Positions 35,134 through 43,637 are shown, counted from the stretch's first letter. The stretch: DNA of 64,000 bases from Candidatus Gastranaerophilales bacterium (GCA_944325185.1 CALUZA010000018.1:1-64000), one strand, 5' to 3'. Numbers and translations: made by a program. The notes: generated from the letters alone by a model not told the origin.

Positions 35134-35278
35134 AAATTCTTTGCCTTTTAATAATACAATATCAAAAAAAATAATCAAGTAATTTATAACAGCTTTTTGT
35201 AAAGAAATATTAATTTTTAATTTGTAAATGAACATTTTTATTTTCACCCTCGTTTTAATAAGCAGAAAGCAGGGAAAA

Positions 35279-35572
35279 ATGAAAAGAATAGCATTGTTAA
35301 ATACATTATTAATTGGAATTTTGTTAGCAGGTAATATTTGTTTTGCTGAAACAACAAATAATATCTATGTAATCAACAATGTTACTCAACCTTCCTACGC
35401 TCAAGGTTCAAATGTAATGTGCTCAAGAAACGGTGCATTATGTACAAACGGGTATTTTATGATGTCAACTGCAGGCGCAAGATATCTTGCACCGCAATGG
35501 AAAAGACAAACTTTAAGAGAAAAGAGGATGCAGGAAGAAACAGTGAGAGCAGCAGCTAAGATAAACTATTAA
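35279..35572 (+). CDS. Small exported protein, unknown
   Basis: This 97-residue protein starts at 35279, where AGGGA precedes the ATG and a signal peptide begins (MKRIALLNTLLIGILLAGNI, cut near CFA-E). An upstream in-frame ATG at 35228 would spoil the signal peptide. The mature part is Asn/Thr-rich (TTNNIYVINNVTQPS), has two cysteines (MCSRNGALCTNGYFM) that could form a disulphide, and ends in a basic helix (APQWKRQTLREKRMQEETVR). No family recognised. Confidence 0.65.
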   Translation: MKRIALLNTLLIGILLAGNICFAETTNNIYVINNVTQPSYAQGSNVMCSRNGALCTNGYFMMSTAGARYLAPQWKRQTLREKRMQEETVRAAAKINY

Positions 35573-35653
35573 GATGTTTTGAAACATGATAATAGAAAAT
35601 TGCTCACAAATAGAATAAGTCATAGTTAAGTGTCGAGGATGTAAAATCAATAT

Positions 35654-35686
35654 TATAAGTACGTGAGGAATAAATTTGTACTTATA
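35654..35686. other. Inverted repeat in a 210-bp gap
   Basis: TATAAGTAC (35654-35662) and GTACTTATA (35678-35686) are perfect 9-bp arms around a 15-nt loop that contains GAGGAA. It lies in the gene-free stretch 35573-35782 between two small exported protein genes. It could be an RNA hairpin in the leader of the His-rich gene or an operator. No T run follows, so it is not a terminator. Confidence 0.35.
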
Positions 35687-35782
35687 TAAGGATAGCATTT
35701 TAAGTTTAAAATTTTTTATTTGTCTATAGCTTATTTTACTTAAATTTGGATATAGGTTATTAGAAAGAAAAGAGGGAAGCCT

Positions 35783-36061
35783 ATGAAAAAAAGATTTATT
35801 TTATTATTGCTTGCAACAGTAGTGCTTGCTTCAAATTCCGTTTTTGCAAAAGGACACCCGAAAAATCATCCGCCAAGAGGCGGGCATGGAAACATGCATA
35901 TACATTCTCATCAACCGCCTCCACCGCCGCCTCGTCATTATCATTATGTACATCCTTCGGTAAGTTATGGTTTTTGGTATAGGGATCCTGCTTGTTCGCA
36001 TTTCTTTCCATTCTGGTGCGGATGCAGGGGAAATAGATTTAGCTTAAACTTTTCAATTTAA
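35783..36061 (+). CDS. Small exported His/Pro-rich protein
   Basis: This 92-residue protein has a signal peptide (MKKRFILLLLATVVLASNSV, cut near FA-K). The mature 70 residues are very rich in His and Pro: KGHPKNHPPRGGHGNMHIHS then QPPPPPPRHYHYVHPS, with at least 14 His. The C-terminal part has three cysteines (DPACSHFF, FWCGCRG) and aromatics. Such sequences bind transition metals (Ni, Zn, Cu) or are surface-exposed; the role here is unknown. AGAGGGAAG lies just before the ATG. It is followed by a terminator. Confidence 0.65.
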   Translation: MKKRFILLLLATVVLASNSVFAKGHPKNHPPRGGHGNMHIHSHQPPPPPPRHYHYVHPSVSYGFWYRDPACSHFFPFWCGCRGNRFSLNFSI

Positions 36062-36086
36062 CTTTTTAACATTGCAATTTTTTCCT

Positions 36087-36109
36087 AAAGAGCATTTTAT
36101 GCTCTTTTT
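36087..36109. terminator. Rho-independent terminator
   Basis: AAAGAGCAT (36087-36095), TTT loop, ATGCTCTTT (36099-36107) followed by T-rich sequence; it ends the His-rich protein transcript 35 bp before alaS. Confidence 0.75.
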
Positions 36110-36143
36110 ATTTTTTTCTTTTTTGTGCTAACATCAAAGTATT

Positions 36144-38804
36144 ATGATGAAAACAGTTGATGAAATAAGAGAAGGTTTTTTAAGTTTTTTCGAAAAAAAA
36201 CATAATTCTACACGTGTAAAAAGTTCGAGTTTAATTCCGGATAATCCGACATTGCTTTTAACTTCTGCAGGCATGGTGCAATTTGTACCATATTATTTAG
36301 GCATTGAAAAATGCCCATATACGCCCCCAAGAGCGACAACTTGTCAGAAATGCGCTCGTGCCGGCGGAAAAGATTCTGATATTGAAAATGTCGGCAGAAC
36401 TCCAAGACACCATACTTTCTTTGAAATGCTTGGAAACTTTGCATGGGGTGATTATTATAAAAAAGAAGTTATTCCTTGGGCTTGGGAATTTGTTACAAGC
36501 AAGGAATATTTGGGACTTGATAAAGATCGCTTATGGGTTACCATTTTTGAGACCGATGATGAAGCTTACGAAATTTGGAAAAATTCAACAGATATAGATC
36601 CTAAAAGAATTATAAGAAAAGGTAAAAAAGATAATTTTTGGGGTCCTCCGGGGCCTACCGGTTCTTGCGGTCCTTGCAGTGAAATACATTATGACCTTGG
36701 AGAACATTTGAAATGTTCAGAAGATTGTTCAATTGCAACTTGTGAATGTGACAGATGGGTTGAAATTTGGAATATGGTTTTCACGGAACTTTTTCAAGAT
36801 GAAGATGGAAATCAGACTCCTTTGGATAAGAAAAATGTTGATACCGGAATGGGTTTAGAGCGTATTGCAATGGTTGCTCAAGGGGTTGAATCAACTTTTG
36901 AAACTGATATTTTGAAACATATTTTAAATAAAGTTTGTGAAATTTCAGGTAAAAAATATAAAGAAAATGAAAAAACAGATATTTCTTTGAGGATTGTAGT
37001 TGACCATGCTCGTTGTGTTTCGTTTATGATTGCAGATGGCATTATGCCGTCTAACGAGGGCAGGGGTTACGTTCTGAGAATGATATTAAGACGTGCATTG
37101 CGTCATGGGTATCTTTTGGGGCTAGAGTTGCCGTTTTTAAAACCTGTAATTGAAACGGTTATTGAAAAATATTCTGCTCAATATCCTGAATTGAAAGAAA
37201 ATGAAGAAAAAATTAAAAGTACAATCTTAAAAGAAGAAGAACGTTTCAAACTTACTTTGGATAAAGGATATCAACTAATTGAGCAAAGTATACAGAAGGC
37301 GCTTGAAGATGGTTCAAAGTTGATTGAAGGAGATGTTGCTTTTAAATTGTATGACACATACGGTTTTCCTTTTGAATTAACAAAAGAAATAGCAGAAGAA
37401 AAAGGCTTAACGGTTGATGAAGCCGGTTTTAAATCTGCTATGGAAGAGCAAAAACAAAGAGCAAGGAATGCTATGCAAAAAGTTGTAATAACTGATGATT
37501 TAAATTATATCAATAACCCTGCAACAAATTTTATCGGATATGATAATTTTGAGGGAGAAGCTGAAGTTATTGCAATTGTTGATAAAAATGGAAAAAATGT
37601 TGAAGTTGCGCAAGATGATGTTTTTGACATTATATTAAATTTAACTCCTTTTTACGCTGAATGTGGCGGACAAGTTGGAGATAGCGGAATTTTAACTGTT
37701 AATGGTACAAACTGTGAAGTCATTAAAACATTTAAAGTTCAAGATATATTTGTGCACAGAACAATAATAAATGAAACTCCGATTAAAAAGGGTGATAAAG
37801 TTAAGGCAAAAATAGATGTAAAAAGACGTCTTGAAATAACAAAACATCATTCTTTGGCACATCTTTTGCAGGCTTCTTTACAAAAAGTTCTGGGTCAAAA
37901 TGTACATCAGGCAGGTTCTTATGTTGAAGAAAATAAAACTCGCTATGATTTTACATTTGATAGAGCTTTAACAAAAGATGAGCTTAAAAAAGTTCAAAAT
38001 ATTATAAATAACTGGATAGCCTGCGGTCTTAAAAGAACAACTAAGGTTATGTCGTTGGAAGAAGCTAATCAAACAGGTGCTATGGCTTTATTTGGTGAAA
38101 AATACGGTGAAACCGTTAGAGTTGTAAGTTTTGATGATTACTTTGGTAATTGTCAATCTAAGGAACTTTGCGCAGGATGCCATGTTGATGATGCAAAAGA
38201 TTTAAGATTGGCGAAAATATTATCGGAATCAGCAAGTTCTGCAGGAGTCAGAAGAATTGAAATTGCTTGTTCTCAAGCTGCTTTTGAATTGTTGGAAGCA
38301 AAAGCAGATGAATTGGATAAGCTGTCTTTTGATAATAAAGTTCCATGCGATAAAATTCAAGAAAAAATTGATAAATTGTCTCAAGAGGTTAAGGATTTAT
38401 CTTCAAAGCTGGGTGATATGGAAGCTAAGCGTGCAAAAGATAGCTTCAATACCTTCATTTCTAAAGCTAAAGAAAAATCGGGAGCCAAAGTTCTTGTAAC
38501 AAAAATAGAAGATTTTACTCCAAATGCAATTAAGCTTGGAATTGAGTTGCTATCGTCTAAACTTGGAGAAAGTGTAATAGTCTTTTGTTCTATGAAAAAA
38601 GACGGATCAGTCTTTATAACTTCAAAAGTAAGTGATAATTTAGTTAAAAAAGTATCTGCAGGAAAACTTACGGGTGAAATTGCAAAAGCGCTTGGAGGTA
38701 ATGGCGGAGGCAGGCCTCAAATGGCTCAGGGTATGGGAAAAACCCAAGAGGGTATTGAGGATATTTTATTAAAAGTTGAACAAGATATAATTAATTCATT
38801 ATAA
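36144..38804 (+). CDS. alaS: Alanyl-tRNA synthetase
   Basis: This 886-residue class-II synthetase has all expected domains. Catalytic core: SFFEKKHNSTRVKSSSLIPD-type start, TSAGMVQFVPYYLG, RHHTFFEMLGNFAWGDYYK, DTGMGLERIAMVAQG. Editing domain: zinc ligands in TKHHSLAHLLQASL and ELCAGCHVDD. A C-terminal C-Ala oligomerisation domain carries the Gly-rich ALGGNGGGRPQMAQGMG. Start at 36144 or the adjacent ATG 36147. TG-C-TAACAT (36126-36134) is 9 nt before the ATG with no Shine-Dalgarno, so initiation may be leaderless. Confidence 0.96.
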   Translation: MMKTVDEIREGFLSFFEKKHNSTRVKSSSLIPDNPTLLLTSAGMVQFVPYYLGIEKCPYTPPRATTCQKCARAGGKDSDIENVGRTPRHHTFFEMLGNFAWGDYYKKEVIPWAWEFVTSKEYLGLDKDRLWVTIFETDDEAYEIWKNSTDIDPKRIIRKGKKDNFWGPPGPTGSCGPCSEIHYDLGEHLKCSEDCSIATCECDRWVEIWNMVFTELFQDEDGNQTPLDKKNVDTGMGLERIAMVAQGVESTFETDILKHILNKVCEISGKKYKENEKTDISLRIVVDHARCVSFMIADGIMPSNEGRGYVLRMILRRALRHGYLLGLELPFLKPVIETVIEKYSAQYPELKENEEKIKSTILKEEERFKLTLDKGYQLIEQSIQKALEDGSKLIEGDVAFKLYDTYGFPFELTKEIAEEKGLTVDEAGFKSAMEEQKQRARNAMQKVVITDDLNYINNPATNFIGYDNFEGEAEVIAIVDKNGKNVEVAQDDVFDIILNLTPFYAECGGQVGDSGILTVNGTNCEVIKTFKVQDIFVHRTIINETPIKKGDKVKAKIDVKRRLEITKHHSLAHLLQASLQKVLGQNVHQAGSYVEENKTRYDFTFDRALTKDELKKVQNIINNWIACGLKRTTKVMSLEEANQTGAMALFGEKYGETVRVVSFDDYFGNCQSKELCAGCHVDDAKDLRLAKILSESASSAGVRRIEIACSQAAFELLEAKADELDKLSFDNKVPCDKIQEKIDKLSQEVKDLSSKLGDMEAKRAKDSFNTFISKAKEKSGAKVLVTKIEDFTPNAIKLGIELLSSKLGESVIVFCSMKKDGSVFITSKVSDNLVKKVSAGKLTGEIAKALGGNGGGRPQMAQGMGKTQEGIEDILLKVEQDIINSL

Positions 38805-38835
38805 TTTTAAAGCCTCATAATTGAGGCTTTAAAAT
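38804..38835. terminator. Bidirectional terminator
   Basis: ATTTTAAAGCCTCA (38804-38817), 4-nt loop, and its perfect complement at 38822-38835 form a 14-bp hairpin between alaS (plus) and the convergent EF-hand gene. Confidence 0.8.
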
Positions 38836-39582
38836 TTATTGAAAATTATTTGGATCATTGAAAAATTTGGCTTGAGCTCTGCTTAAATCATATTTATCAT
38901 ATAAAGATATATATTTTGCTTTTGCTTGCATTGCATTTGCCTTTTTGGCGTATGCAAGAGCTTGCATTTGACCTCGATTTGTGATGATACCGTCAATTTT
39001 TCCGTCCGATAGTTCGTCTTCTGCAAGAATGCTTGTTGCATATTCTGCTACATTGATAATGCCGTCATTATTTATATCAAGGGATTTTGCAGTTAATTTG
39101 TATGGATAATATTCCAGTTTTTTCATTTTTTCGCCTGCAAAGAATGCTTTGATGTTTTGAGTTATTTGTCTGAAAATGCTTGGAGTAAATGTGTTGCGCA
39201 AACTTCTTGAAAAATCTCTTGTTCTAACAGAAGCACCGCCAAGTTCCTCATAACTTGTTGCCATTAATGAAAGTGTATCGATTGTGTCGTCTTTTGTTCT
39301 TGAATATTTGTATTGGAAGTTAATCGGAGTCTGTCTTTGCTCGTCAATTTTTTCAATTGCCTCATCCAATTCATTCATTTTTTTGTTGAATTCATCTGCA
39401 GGCAGGTTTGCAACTCCATTGACGTCCGGTAATTCTATGGGTGTATATTTTAAATCCTCGATGTAGCTTCTATGATTATCTGCAGCGTTTCTTCCATATT
39501 TAATTGAAGGATTTTTTATTTTGTCATCATAAATACCGTTTTTGCCATTAATATAAGCAACATTTGAAGATACTGTATACAT
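38836..39582 (-). CDS. EF-hand-containing protein, unknown
   Basis: This 248-residue protein has no signal peptide. A canonical calcium loop lies at 169-180 (LDINNDGIINVAE: D-x-N-x-D-G-x-I-N-x-x-E), followed by a degenerate second loop at 189-200 (DELSDGKIDG), as in EF-hand pairs or dockerins. The N-terminus MYTVSSNVAYINGK and the middle helical part are unassigned. GGGAAA precedes the ATG. EF-hand loops also occur in the CHAP-like protein at 8837-10774, so calcium binding is a recurring theme of the window. Confidence 0.65.
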   Translation of the reverse strand: MYTVSSNVAYINGKNGIYDDKIKNPSIKYGRNAADNHRSYIEDLKYTPIELPDVNGVANLPADEFNKKMNELDEAIEKIDEQRQTPINFQYKYSRTKDDTIDTLSLMATSYEELGGASVRTRDFSRSLRNTFTPSIFRQITQNIKAFFAGEKMKKLEYYPYKLTAKSLDINNDGIINVAEYATSILAEDELSDGKIDGIITNRGQMQALAYAKKANAMQAKAKYISLYDKYDLSRAQAKFFNDPNNFQ

Positions 39583-39664
39583 AATTTCCCTTTTTATTTC
39601 TTATGAATTCACAAAACATGTGAAATTTTAAAATTGCTTTAATTGTAAAGTTTTGTAATATTTA

Positions 39665-39889
39665 TTAATCTTGGGTGAAATCAACTAATGTTGTTATTTT
39701 AACATTTAAAAAATTGGCAAGCTCGTAAATTTTTGCTAATGACATGTTTGCCTTACCCCTTTCAATATTTGCAATATAATTTTGAGAAACATTCATAATT
39801 TCTGCTAGTTGTTCTTGTGTTAAGTCTTTTTTTATTCTTTCTATCTTAACATTTTTTCCAAATTTTTTTAGTAAGGCATTTTTATCCAT
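39665..39889 (-). CDS. XRE-family regulator (short)
   Basis: This 74-residue protein is little more than a Cro/C1-type helix-turn-helix: KKFGKNVKIERIKKDLTQEQ, LAEIMNVSQNYIANIERGKA, then SLAKIYELANFLNVKITTLV. It is complete for this class. It diverges from a prepilin gene, with 86 bp between starts filled by ACTTATAA-type half-sites, and most likely represses both. TATACT lies 7 nt before its ATG without a Shine-Dalgarno. Confidence 0.85.
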   Translation of the reverse strand: MDKNALLKKFGKNVKIERIKKDLTQEQLAEIMNVSQNYIANIERGKANMSLAKIYELANFLNVKITTLVDFTQD

Positions 39890-39956
39890 ACTTATAAGTA
39901 TATAAATATTGACTTATAAATATAATAATGTTATAAGTTATATAATATAACTTATA
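39890..39956. promoter_or_regulatory. Cluster of ACTTATAA half-sites between XRE and prepilin
   Basis: ACTTATAAGT (39890-39899) is a 10-bp palindrome abutting the regulator's start. GACTTATAAAT follows at 39911-39921. TATAAGTTATA (39932-39942) and TATAACTTATA (39946-39956) form a perfect 11-bp inverted repeat with a 3-bp spacer. The repeated half-site overlaps the promoters of both genes, fitting repression by the 74-residue XRE protein. Confidence 0.55.
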
Positions 39957-39975
39957 GATTATGTTAGGAAGTATA

Positions 39976-40728
39976 ATGAAAAATCCCCAAGCATTTACAT
40001 TGGCAGAAATTATGATAGTTTTGGTTGTTATCGGAGTTTTAGCTTCGATATTACTCCCTGTTGCAATTCATAGCGCACCTGATGAAAATGTAATGAAATT
40101 TAAGAAGGGCAATAATACGCTCGGAGTGGTTATAAGAGAGCTAGTTAATTCAGATCGGTATTATTTAAATGGAAATTTAGGTATAAAAGCTGACGGTACT
40201 AGAATATTAAGTTCTTTCAGTAACGGCGGTGGAGAAACTACATCGGATGAATCATTAATAAAATATTTTTGTACTACGGTAGCAGATGTTTTATCAACTA
40301 AAAAAGTGGACTGCAAAACAACGGTAACAGGTGGCAATGATAGATTTACGTTTGTCGCTATACCATCTAAAATTGACTATACTTGGCAAAGTACAATGGA
40401 AGAAGCAAAAGAGTTATTTGATACAAATTGTGCAGAAGTAGCTTCTAAGGTAGGTGCAGAAATTGAAACATCCGACGGTATTTATTGGTATCAAGTTAAT
40501 CCTGCTGCCACATTTGGAATACACTGGAATGCTTTTGATTCTTTTTTGTTTAATGGTTTCGATGATACAAATAAAAATTTAGATTATTATAAAATTTTCT
40601 GTATGGATGTAGACGGTATAAATAAAGGTGAAGCGCCTTTCGGGTATGGAATTAGAATAGACGGGAAAATTTTAACCGGCGCAAGAGCGGATGAGTGGAT
40701 AGAAAAATCTGTTCAAAAAGGAGATTAG
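39976..40728 (+). CDS. Type IV prepilin-like protein
   Basis: This 250-residue protein starts at 39976, where AGGA lies 6 nt upstream, giving the short leader MKNPQA before FTLAEIMIVLVVIGVLASIL (cleavage after Ala, Glu at +5). A start at 39961 would lengthen the leader by five residues. The mature protein has a pilin helix, then a globular domain with four cysteines (KYFCTTV, KVDCKTT, DTNCAEV, KIFCMDV) that may form disulphides, and a Gly-rich end (PFGYGIRIDGKILTG). Proteins with this N-terminus form pili or pseudopili. A 48-residue membrane peptide gene follows one base after the stop. Confidence 0.85.
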   Translation: MKNPQAFTLAEIMIVLVVIGVLASILLPVAIHSAPDENVMKFKKGNNTLGVVIRELVNSDRYYLNGNLGIKADGTRILSSFSNGGGETTSDESLIKYFCTTVADVLSTKKVDCKTTVTGGNDRFTFVAIPSKIDYTWQSTMEEAKELFDTNCAEVASKVGAEIETSDGIYWYQVNPAATFGIHWNAFDSFLFNGFDDTNKNLDYYKIFCMDVDGINKGEAPFGYGIRIDGKILTGARADEWIEKSVQKGD

Positions 40729-40729
40729 T

Positions 40730-40876
40730 ATGTCTAAAAAAGAAAAAATAATTGCAATTTGTTTTTGTTTTTCGTTTTTCTTATTAATAAGTTCAACTGT
40801 TTATACGGCTTATTTAAACAAGCCTTCAGGATATATTTTTAATATAGAAAAATTTTTCAAAAATATTAAAATTTAA
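40730..40876 (+). CDS. Small single-helix membrane protein (48 aa)
   Basis: Reading from ATG 40730 to TAA 40876 gives 48 residues: MSKKEKIIAI, then a membrane helix IAICFCFSFFLLISSTVYTA, then a basic tail ending IEKFFKNIKI. AAAAAGGAG lies 7 nt before the ATG, inside the end of the prepilin gene, whose stop is one base upstream. Translational coupling is therefore likely. The Ser-Lys-Lys start and positive-inside rule suggest the N-terminus is cytoplasmic. No family recognised. It may be a pilin partner or membrane chaperone. Confidence 0.7.
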   Translation: MSKKEKIIAICFCFSFFLLISSTVYTAYLNKPSGYIFNIEKFFKNIKI

Positions 40877-40900
40877 AAGCCCTTAATATTAAGGGCTTTT
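40875..40900. terminator. Bidirectional terminator
   Basis: AAAAGCCCTTAAT (40875-40887) is followed directly by its perfect complement ATTAAGGGCTTTT (40888-40900). It ends the prepilin operon and, on the other strand, gltD. Confidence 0.8.
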
Positions 40901-40918
40901 ATAATGTGAAATTATTTT

Positions 40919-42292
40919 TTAACCTAAGGTTTCAATAATTGTTTTTGCTGCTCGTTTACCTGCACCCATTGCATTTATTGCAGTTGAAGGTCCAAGCGGT
41001 GCAACGTCGCCACCTGCCCAAACATTTTTTATTGAAGTTTCGCCTGCTTCATTTATTACTATATATCCTTTGTTGTCTGTTTCGAGATCCAAATTTTCAT
41101 TTTCCGCAGAACGTTGAATTATTGGGTTTGGGCCTGTTCCAAGTGATACAACTACGCTATCCAGTGGCACTTCTACGAAATTTCCAGTTCCAACAGGTCT
41201 CTGACGTCCTGAAGCATCAGGTTCGCCAAGCTCCATTATTTCAAACTTCATTGATTTCACCCAGCCGTCTTTACCGAAAATTTCAACAGGCGCATGAAGG
41301 AATTTAAATTCAATTCCTTCTTCTTTTGCGTGTCTGATTTCTTCAAGGCGCGCAGGAAGTTCTTTTTCTGTTCTTCTGTAGAAAATATAAACTTTTTCAT
41401 ATCCTACACGAACTGCTGTTCTTGCTGCATCCATCGCAACATTCCCACCGCCTATAATGGCTGTTGTTTTGCCTACTTTTAAAGGTGTCGGTGTATCCGG
41501 ATTTTGAGCATGCATTAAATTAACTCTTGTTAAGAATTCATTTGCGCTATATACTCCGTTAAGGTTTTCACCAGGGATATTCATCATTTTTGGAAGCCCG
41601 GCGCCAGAGCATATAAAAATTGCACTGTAGCCTTCTTCTTGAAGTTGTTTTATTGTGATTGATTTTCCGACAATAACATTTTTATAAAATTTTACTCCCA
41701 TAGCTTTGAGAGATTCAATTTCTCTGTCTAATACGTGTCTTGGAAGACGGAAAGGCGGAATACCGTACCTTAAAACACCGCCAAATTCGTGTAATGCTTC
41801 AAATATTGAAACTTCAAAACCGGCGCTGCGTAAGTCTGCAGCAGCTGTCATGCCTGCACAACCGGAACCTACAATTGCAACTTTTTTGCCGTTTGGTTTT
41901 ATTTCAACGGGGCTTGCTGTTGTATTATCGCCTACATATCTTTCTAAAGCACCAATTGCAACGGCATCTCCTTTAATTCCAAGAACACAATTGCCTTCGC
42001 ATTGTTTTTCTTGTGGGCAAACTCTGCCGCATACGGAAGGAAGCATTGAAGATTGTCTTATTATGTCGCCTGCAGCTTTTAAGTCGCCTTCTTTTACTTT
42101 TTCTATGAAGGATGGAATATCAATGTTTACAGGACAACCTTGTTTACATCTTGCATTTTTGCAATGAAGGCATCTTGAAGCTTCTTTAAGAGCTTGTTCT
42201 TGAGTTAAATTTTCTTCTACTGCCTCAAAGTTGTGTCTTCTTTCCAGTTTGTCTTGTTCCTTGGGTCTTTGTCTTTCAATTTTTTCAACCAT
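40919..42292 (-). CDS. gltD: NADPH-dependent glutamate synthase-type flavoprotein (GltD-like)
   Basis: This 457-residue protein matches the GltD / homotetrameric glutamate synthase / NfnB group. N-terminal Fe-S motifs are CLHCKNARCKQGCPV and CGRVCPQEKQCEGNC. An FAD fold (VAIVGSGCAGMTAAADLRSA) is followed by an NADPH fold (TAIIGGGNVAMDAARTAVRV) and the closing VWAGGDVAPLGPSTAINAMG. No glutamate synthase large subunit or NfnA partner lies next to it, so whether it makes glutamate or shuttles electrons between NADPH and ferredoxin is open. Transcribed alone. Confidence 0.85.
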   Translation of the reverse strand: MVEKIERQRPKEQDKLERRHNFEAVEENLTQEQALKEASRCLHCKNARCKQGCPVNIDIPSFIEKVKEGDLKAAGDIIRQSSMLPSVCGRVCPQEKQCEGNCVLGIKGDAVAIGALERYVGDNTTASPVEIKPNGKKVAIVGSGCAGMTAAADLRSAGFEVSIFEALHEFGGVLRYGIPPFRLPRHVLDREIESLKAMGVKFYKNVIVGKSITIKQLQEEGYSAIFICSGAGLPKMMNIPGENLNGVYSANEFLTRVNLMHAQNPDTPTPLKVGKTTAIIGGGNVAMDAARTAVRVGYEKVYIFYRRTEKELPARLEEIRHAKEEGIEFKFLHAPVEIFGKDGWVKSMKFEIMELGEPDASGRQRPVGTGNFVEVPLDSVVVSLGTGPNPIIQRSAENENLDLETDNKGYIVINEAGETSIKNVWAGGDVAPLGPSTAINAMGAGKRAAKTIIETLG

Positions 42293-42366
42293 TGCTTTTG
42301 TAAGCTCCTATTTTAATTACATCTTATGTTTATTGTATAATAAAAACATATAATTGAGGTAGTGTT

Positions 42367-43170
42367 GTGACAAAAGTTAAACTTTGGATAAGTGATATCG
42401 ATGGAACTTTAATGAATTATGACGGCAGCGTTACTGACGAGATGGTTTCTGTTGTAGAAAAGATTAAATCAAAAGGTGTAAAGCTTGTTATCGCAACAGG
42501 AAGAATGTTTATGGGTGCTGAATATGCAGCAAAAAAATTCAATTTGGACACTCCCATTGTTTGTTATCAAGGTGCAGTTGTAAGAACAAAAGATGAAATA
42601 TTGTGGCAGACTCCAATAAAAGACAATTTGGTTTTTGAAATAGTAACATATTTAAGACAAAATAAAATACATACTCATGTGTATAATGACAATACATTGT
42701 ATGTTGAAGATGATAATAAAAGAATAATGCATGAATATTGTAATGGCAGAGGTACAACATATAAATATGTTAAAAGTTTTGATGAACTCAAAATAAAAGA
42801 TGTCCCAAAAATCCTTGGGGTTATTGAAGAGCCTGAAACCATGAAAAAAATTAAAGAAGAATTACAAGAAAAGTATAAGAATGTTTTAACAATAGTTCAA
42901 AGTTCAAATTGCTACTTGGAAATTACGGACAAAAATGCTTCAAAAGGCAGCGCTTTAAACTTTTTAAAAGAATATTGGAATTTAAAGGATGAAGAAGTTC
43001 TTGCCTCGGGCGATCAGGATAATGATGTTGAATTGTTAAAAAATGCCGGAATAAAGATATCTGTTGGAAATAAAAGCGAAGAACTTTTAAAAGTTGCACA
43101 ATATCATTGTAAAAGCGTGAACAGTAATGAACTTGTTAAGTATATTGAGGAGTTTATTTTATGCGAATAG
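42367..43170 (+). CDS. Cof-type HAD hydrolase
   Basis: This 267-residue HAD phosphatase has motif I ISDIDGTLMNYDG, motif II VIATGRMFMG, and motif III/IV ASGDQDNDVELLKNAGIKIS with the preceding Lys in NASKGSALNFLKEYW. The C2B cap (about 85-190) places it in the Cof/YidA group acting on small phosphorylated metabolites. The start is GTG at 42367 with GAGG 10 nt upstream. It overlaps ispF by 10 nt and diverges from gltD. Confidence 0.88.
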   Translation: MTKVKLWISDIDGTLMNYDGSVTDEMVSVVEKIKSKGVKLVIATGRMFMGAEYAAKKFNLDTPIVCYQGAVVRTKDEILWQTPIKDNLVFEIVTYLRQNKIHTHVYNDNTLYVEDDNKRIMHEYCNGRGTTYKYVKSFDELKIKDVPKILGVIEEPETMKKIKEELQEKYKNVLTIVQSSNCYLEITDKNASKGSALNFLKEYWNLKDEEVLASGDQDNDVELLKNAGIKISVGNKSEELLKVAQYHCKSVNSNELVKYIEEFILCE

Positions 43171-43637
43171 GAATAGGGTATGATATTCATAAATTAGCAG
43201 AAAATAGAGATTTGATTTTAGGTGGTGTAAAAATCCCTTATGAATTAGGACTTTTGGGACATTCGGATGCAGACGTACTTGTACATGCTATAATTGATGC
43301 TATTTTTGGTTCTGTTGCCTTGCGTGATATCGGGTATCATTTTCCCGATACGGATGAACGCTTTAAAGGTGCGGATAGCCTTGATTTGTTAAAAAATACC
43401 TCTAATATTTTAAAAGACGAAGGATGCAAGATAGTTAATATTGATTCAAATATTATTTGCCAAAAGCCGAAATTATTGCCCTATATCAATGAAATGAGAA
43501 ATAATATAGCAAAAGTGCTCGGGCTCGAATTAAATCAAATTTCAATAAAAGCCAAAACAAATGAACATCAAGACTCAATGGGTGAAGGACATTCAATTGT
43601 TGCTCAAGCAGTTGTCCTTGTTGAAGTTAATAATTAA
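43161..43637 (+). CDS. ispF: 2-C-methyl-D-erythritol 2,4-cyclodiphosphate synthase
   Basis: IspF forms MEcPP in the MEP isoprenoid pathway. The 158-residue protein contains the zinc-site start RIGIGYDIHKL, ILGGVKIPYELGLLGHSDAD (second His), DIGYHFPDTDERFKGADS, and KAKTNEHQDSMGEGHSIVAQ. It is of normal family length. It overlaps the HAD gene by 10 nt and, tail to tail, the pseudokinase-like gene by 4 nt. The MEP pathway fits a bacterial, cyanobacteria-related origin. Confidence 0.95.
   Translation: MRIGIGYDIHKLAENRDLILGGVKIPYELGLLGHSDADVLVHAIIDAIFGSVALRDIGYHFPDTDERFKGADSLDLLKNTSNILKDEGCKIVNIDSNIICQKPKLLPYINEMRNNIAKVLGLELNQISIKAKTNEHQDSMGEGHSIVAQAVVLVEVNN

Noticed and set aside
41706-42167. 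Long open frame opposite gltD
   Set aside because: It has no ribosome site or family resemblance and mirrors codon bias of the clearly real flavoprotein gene on the other strand.
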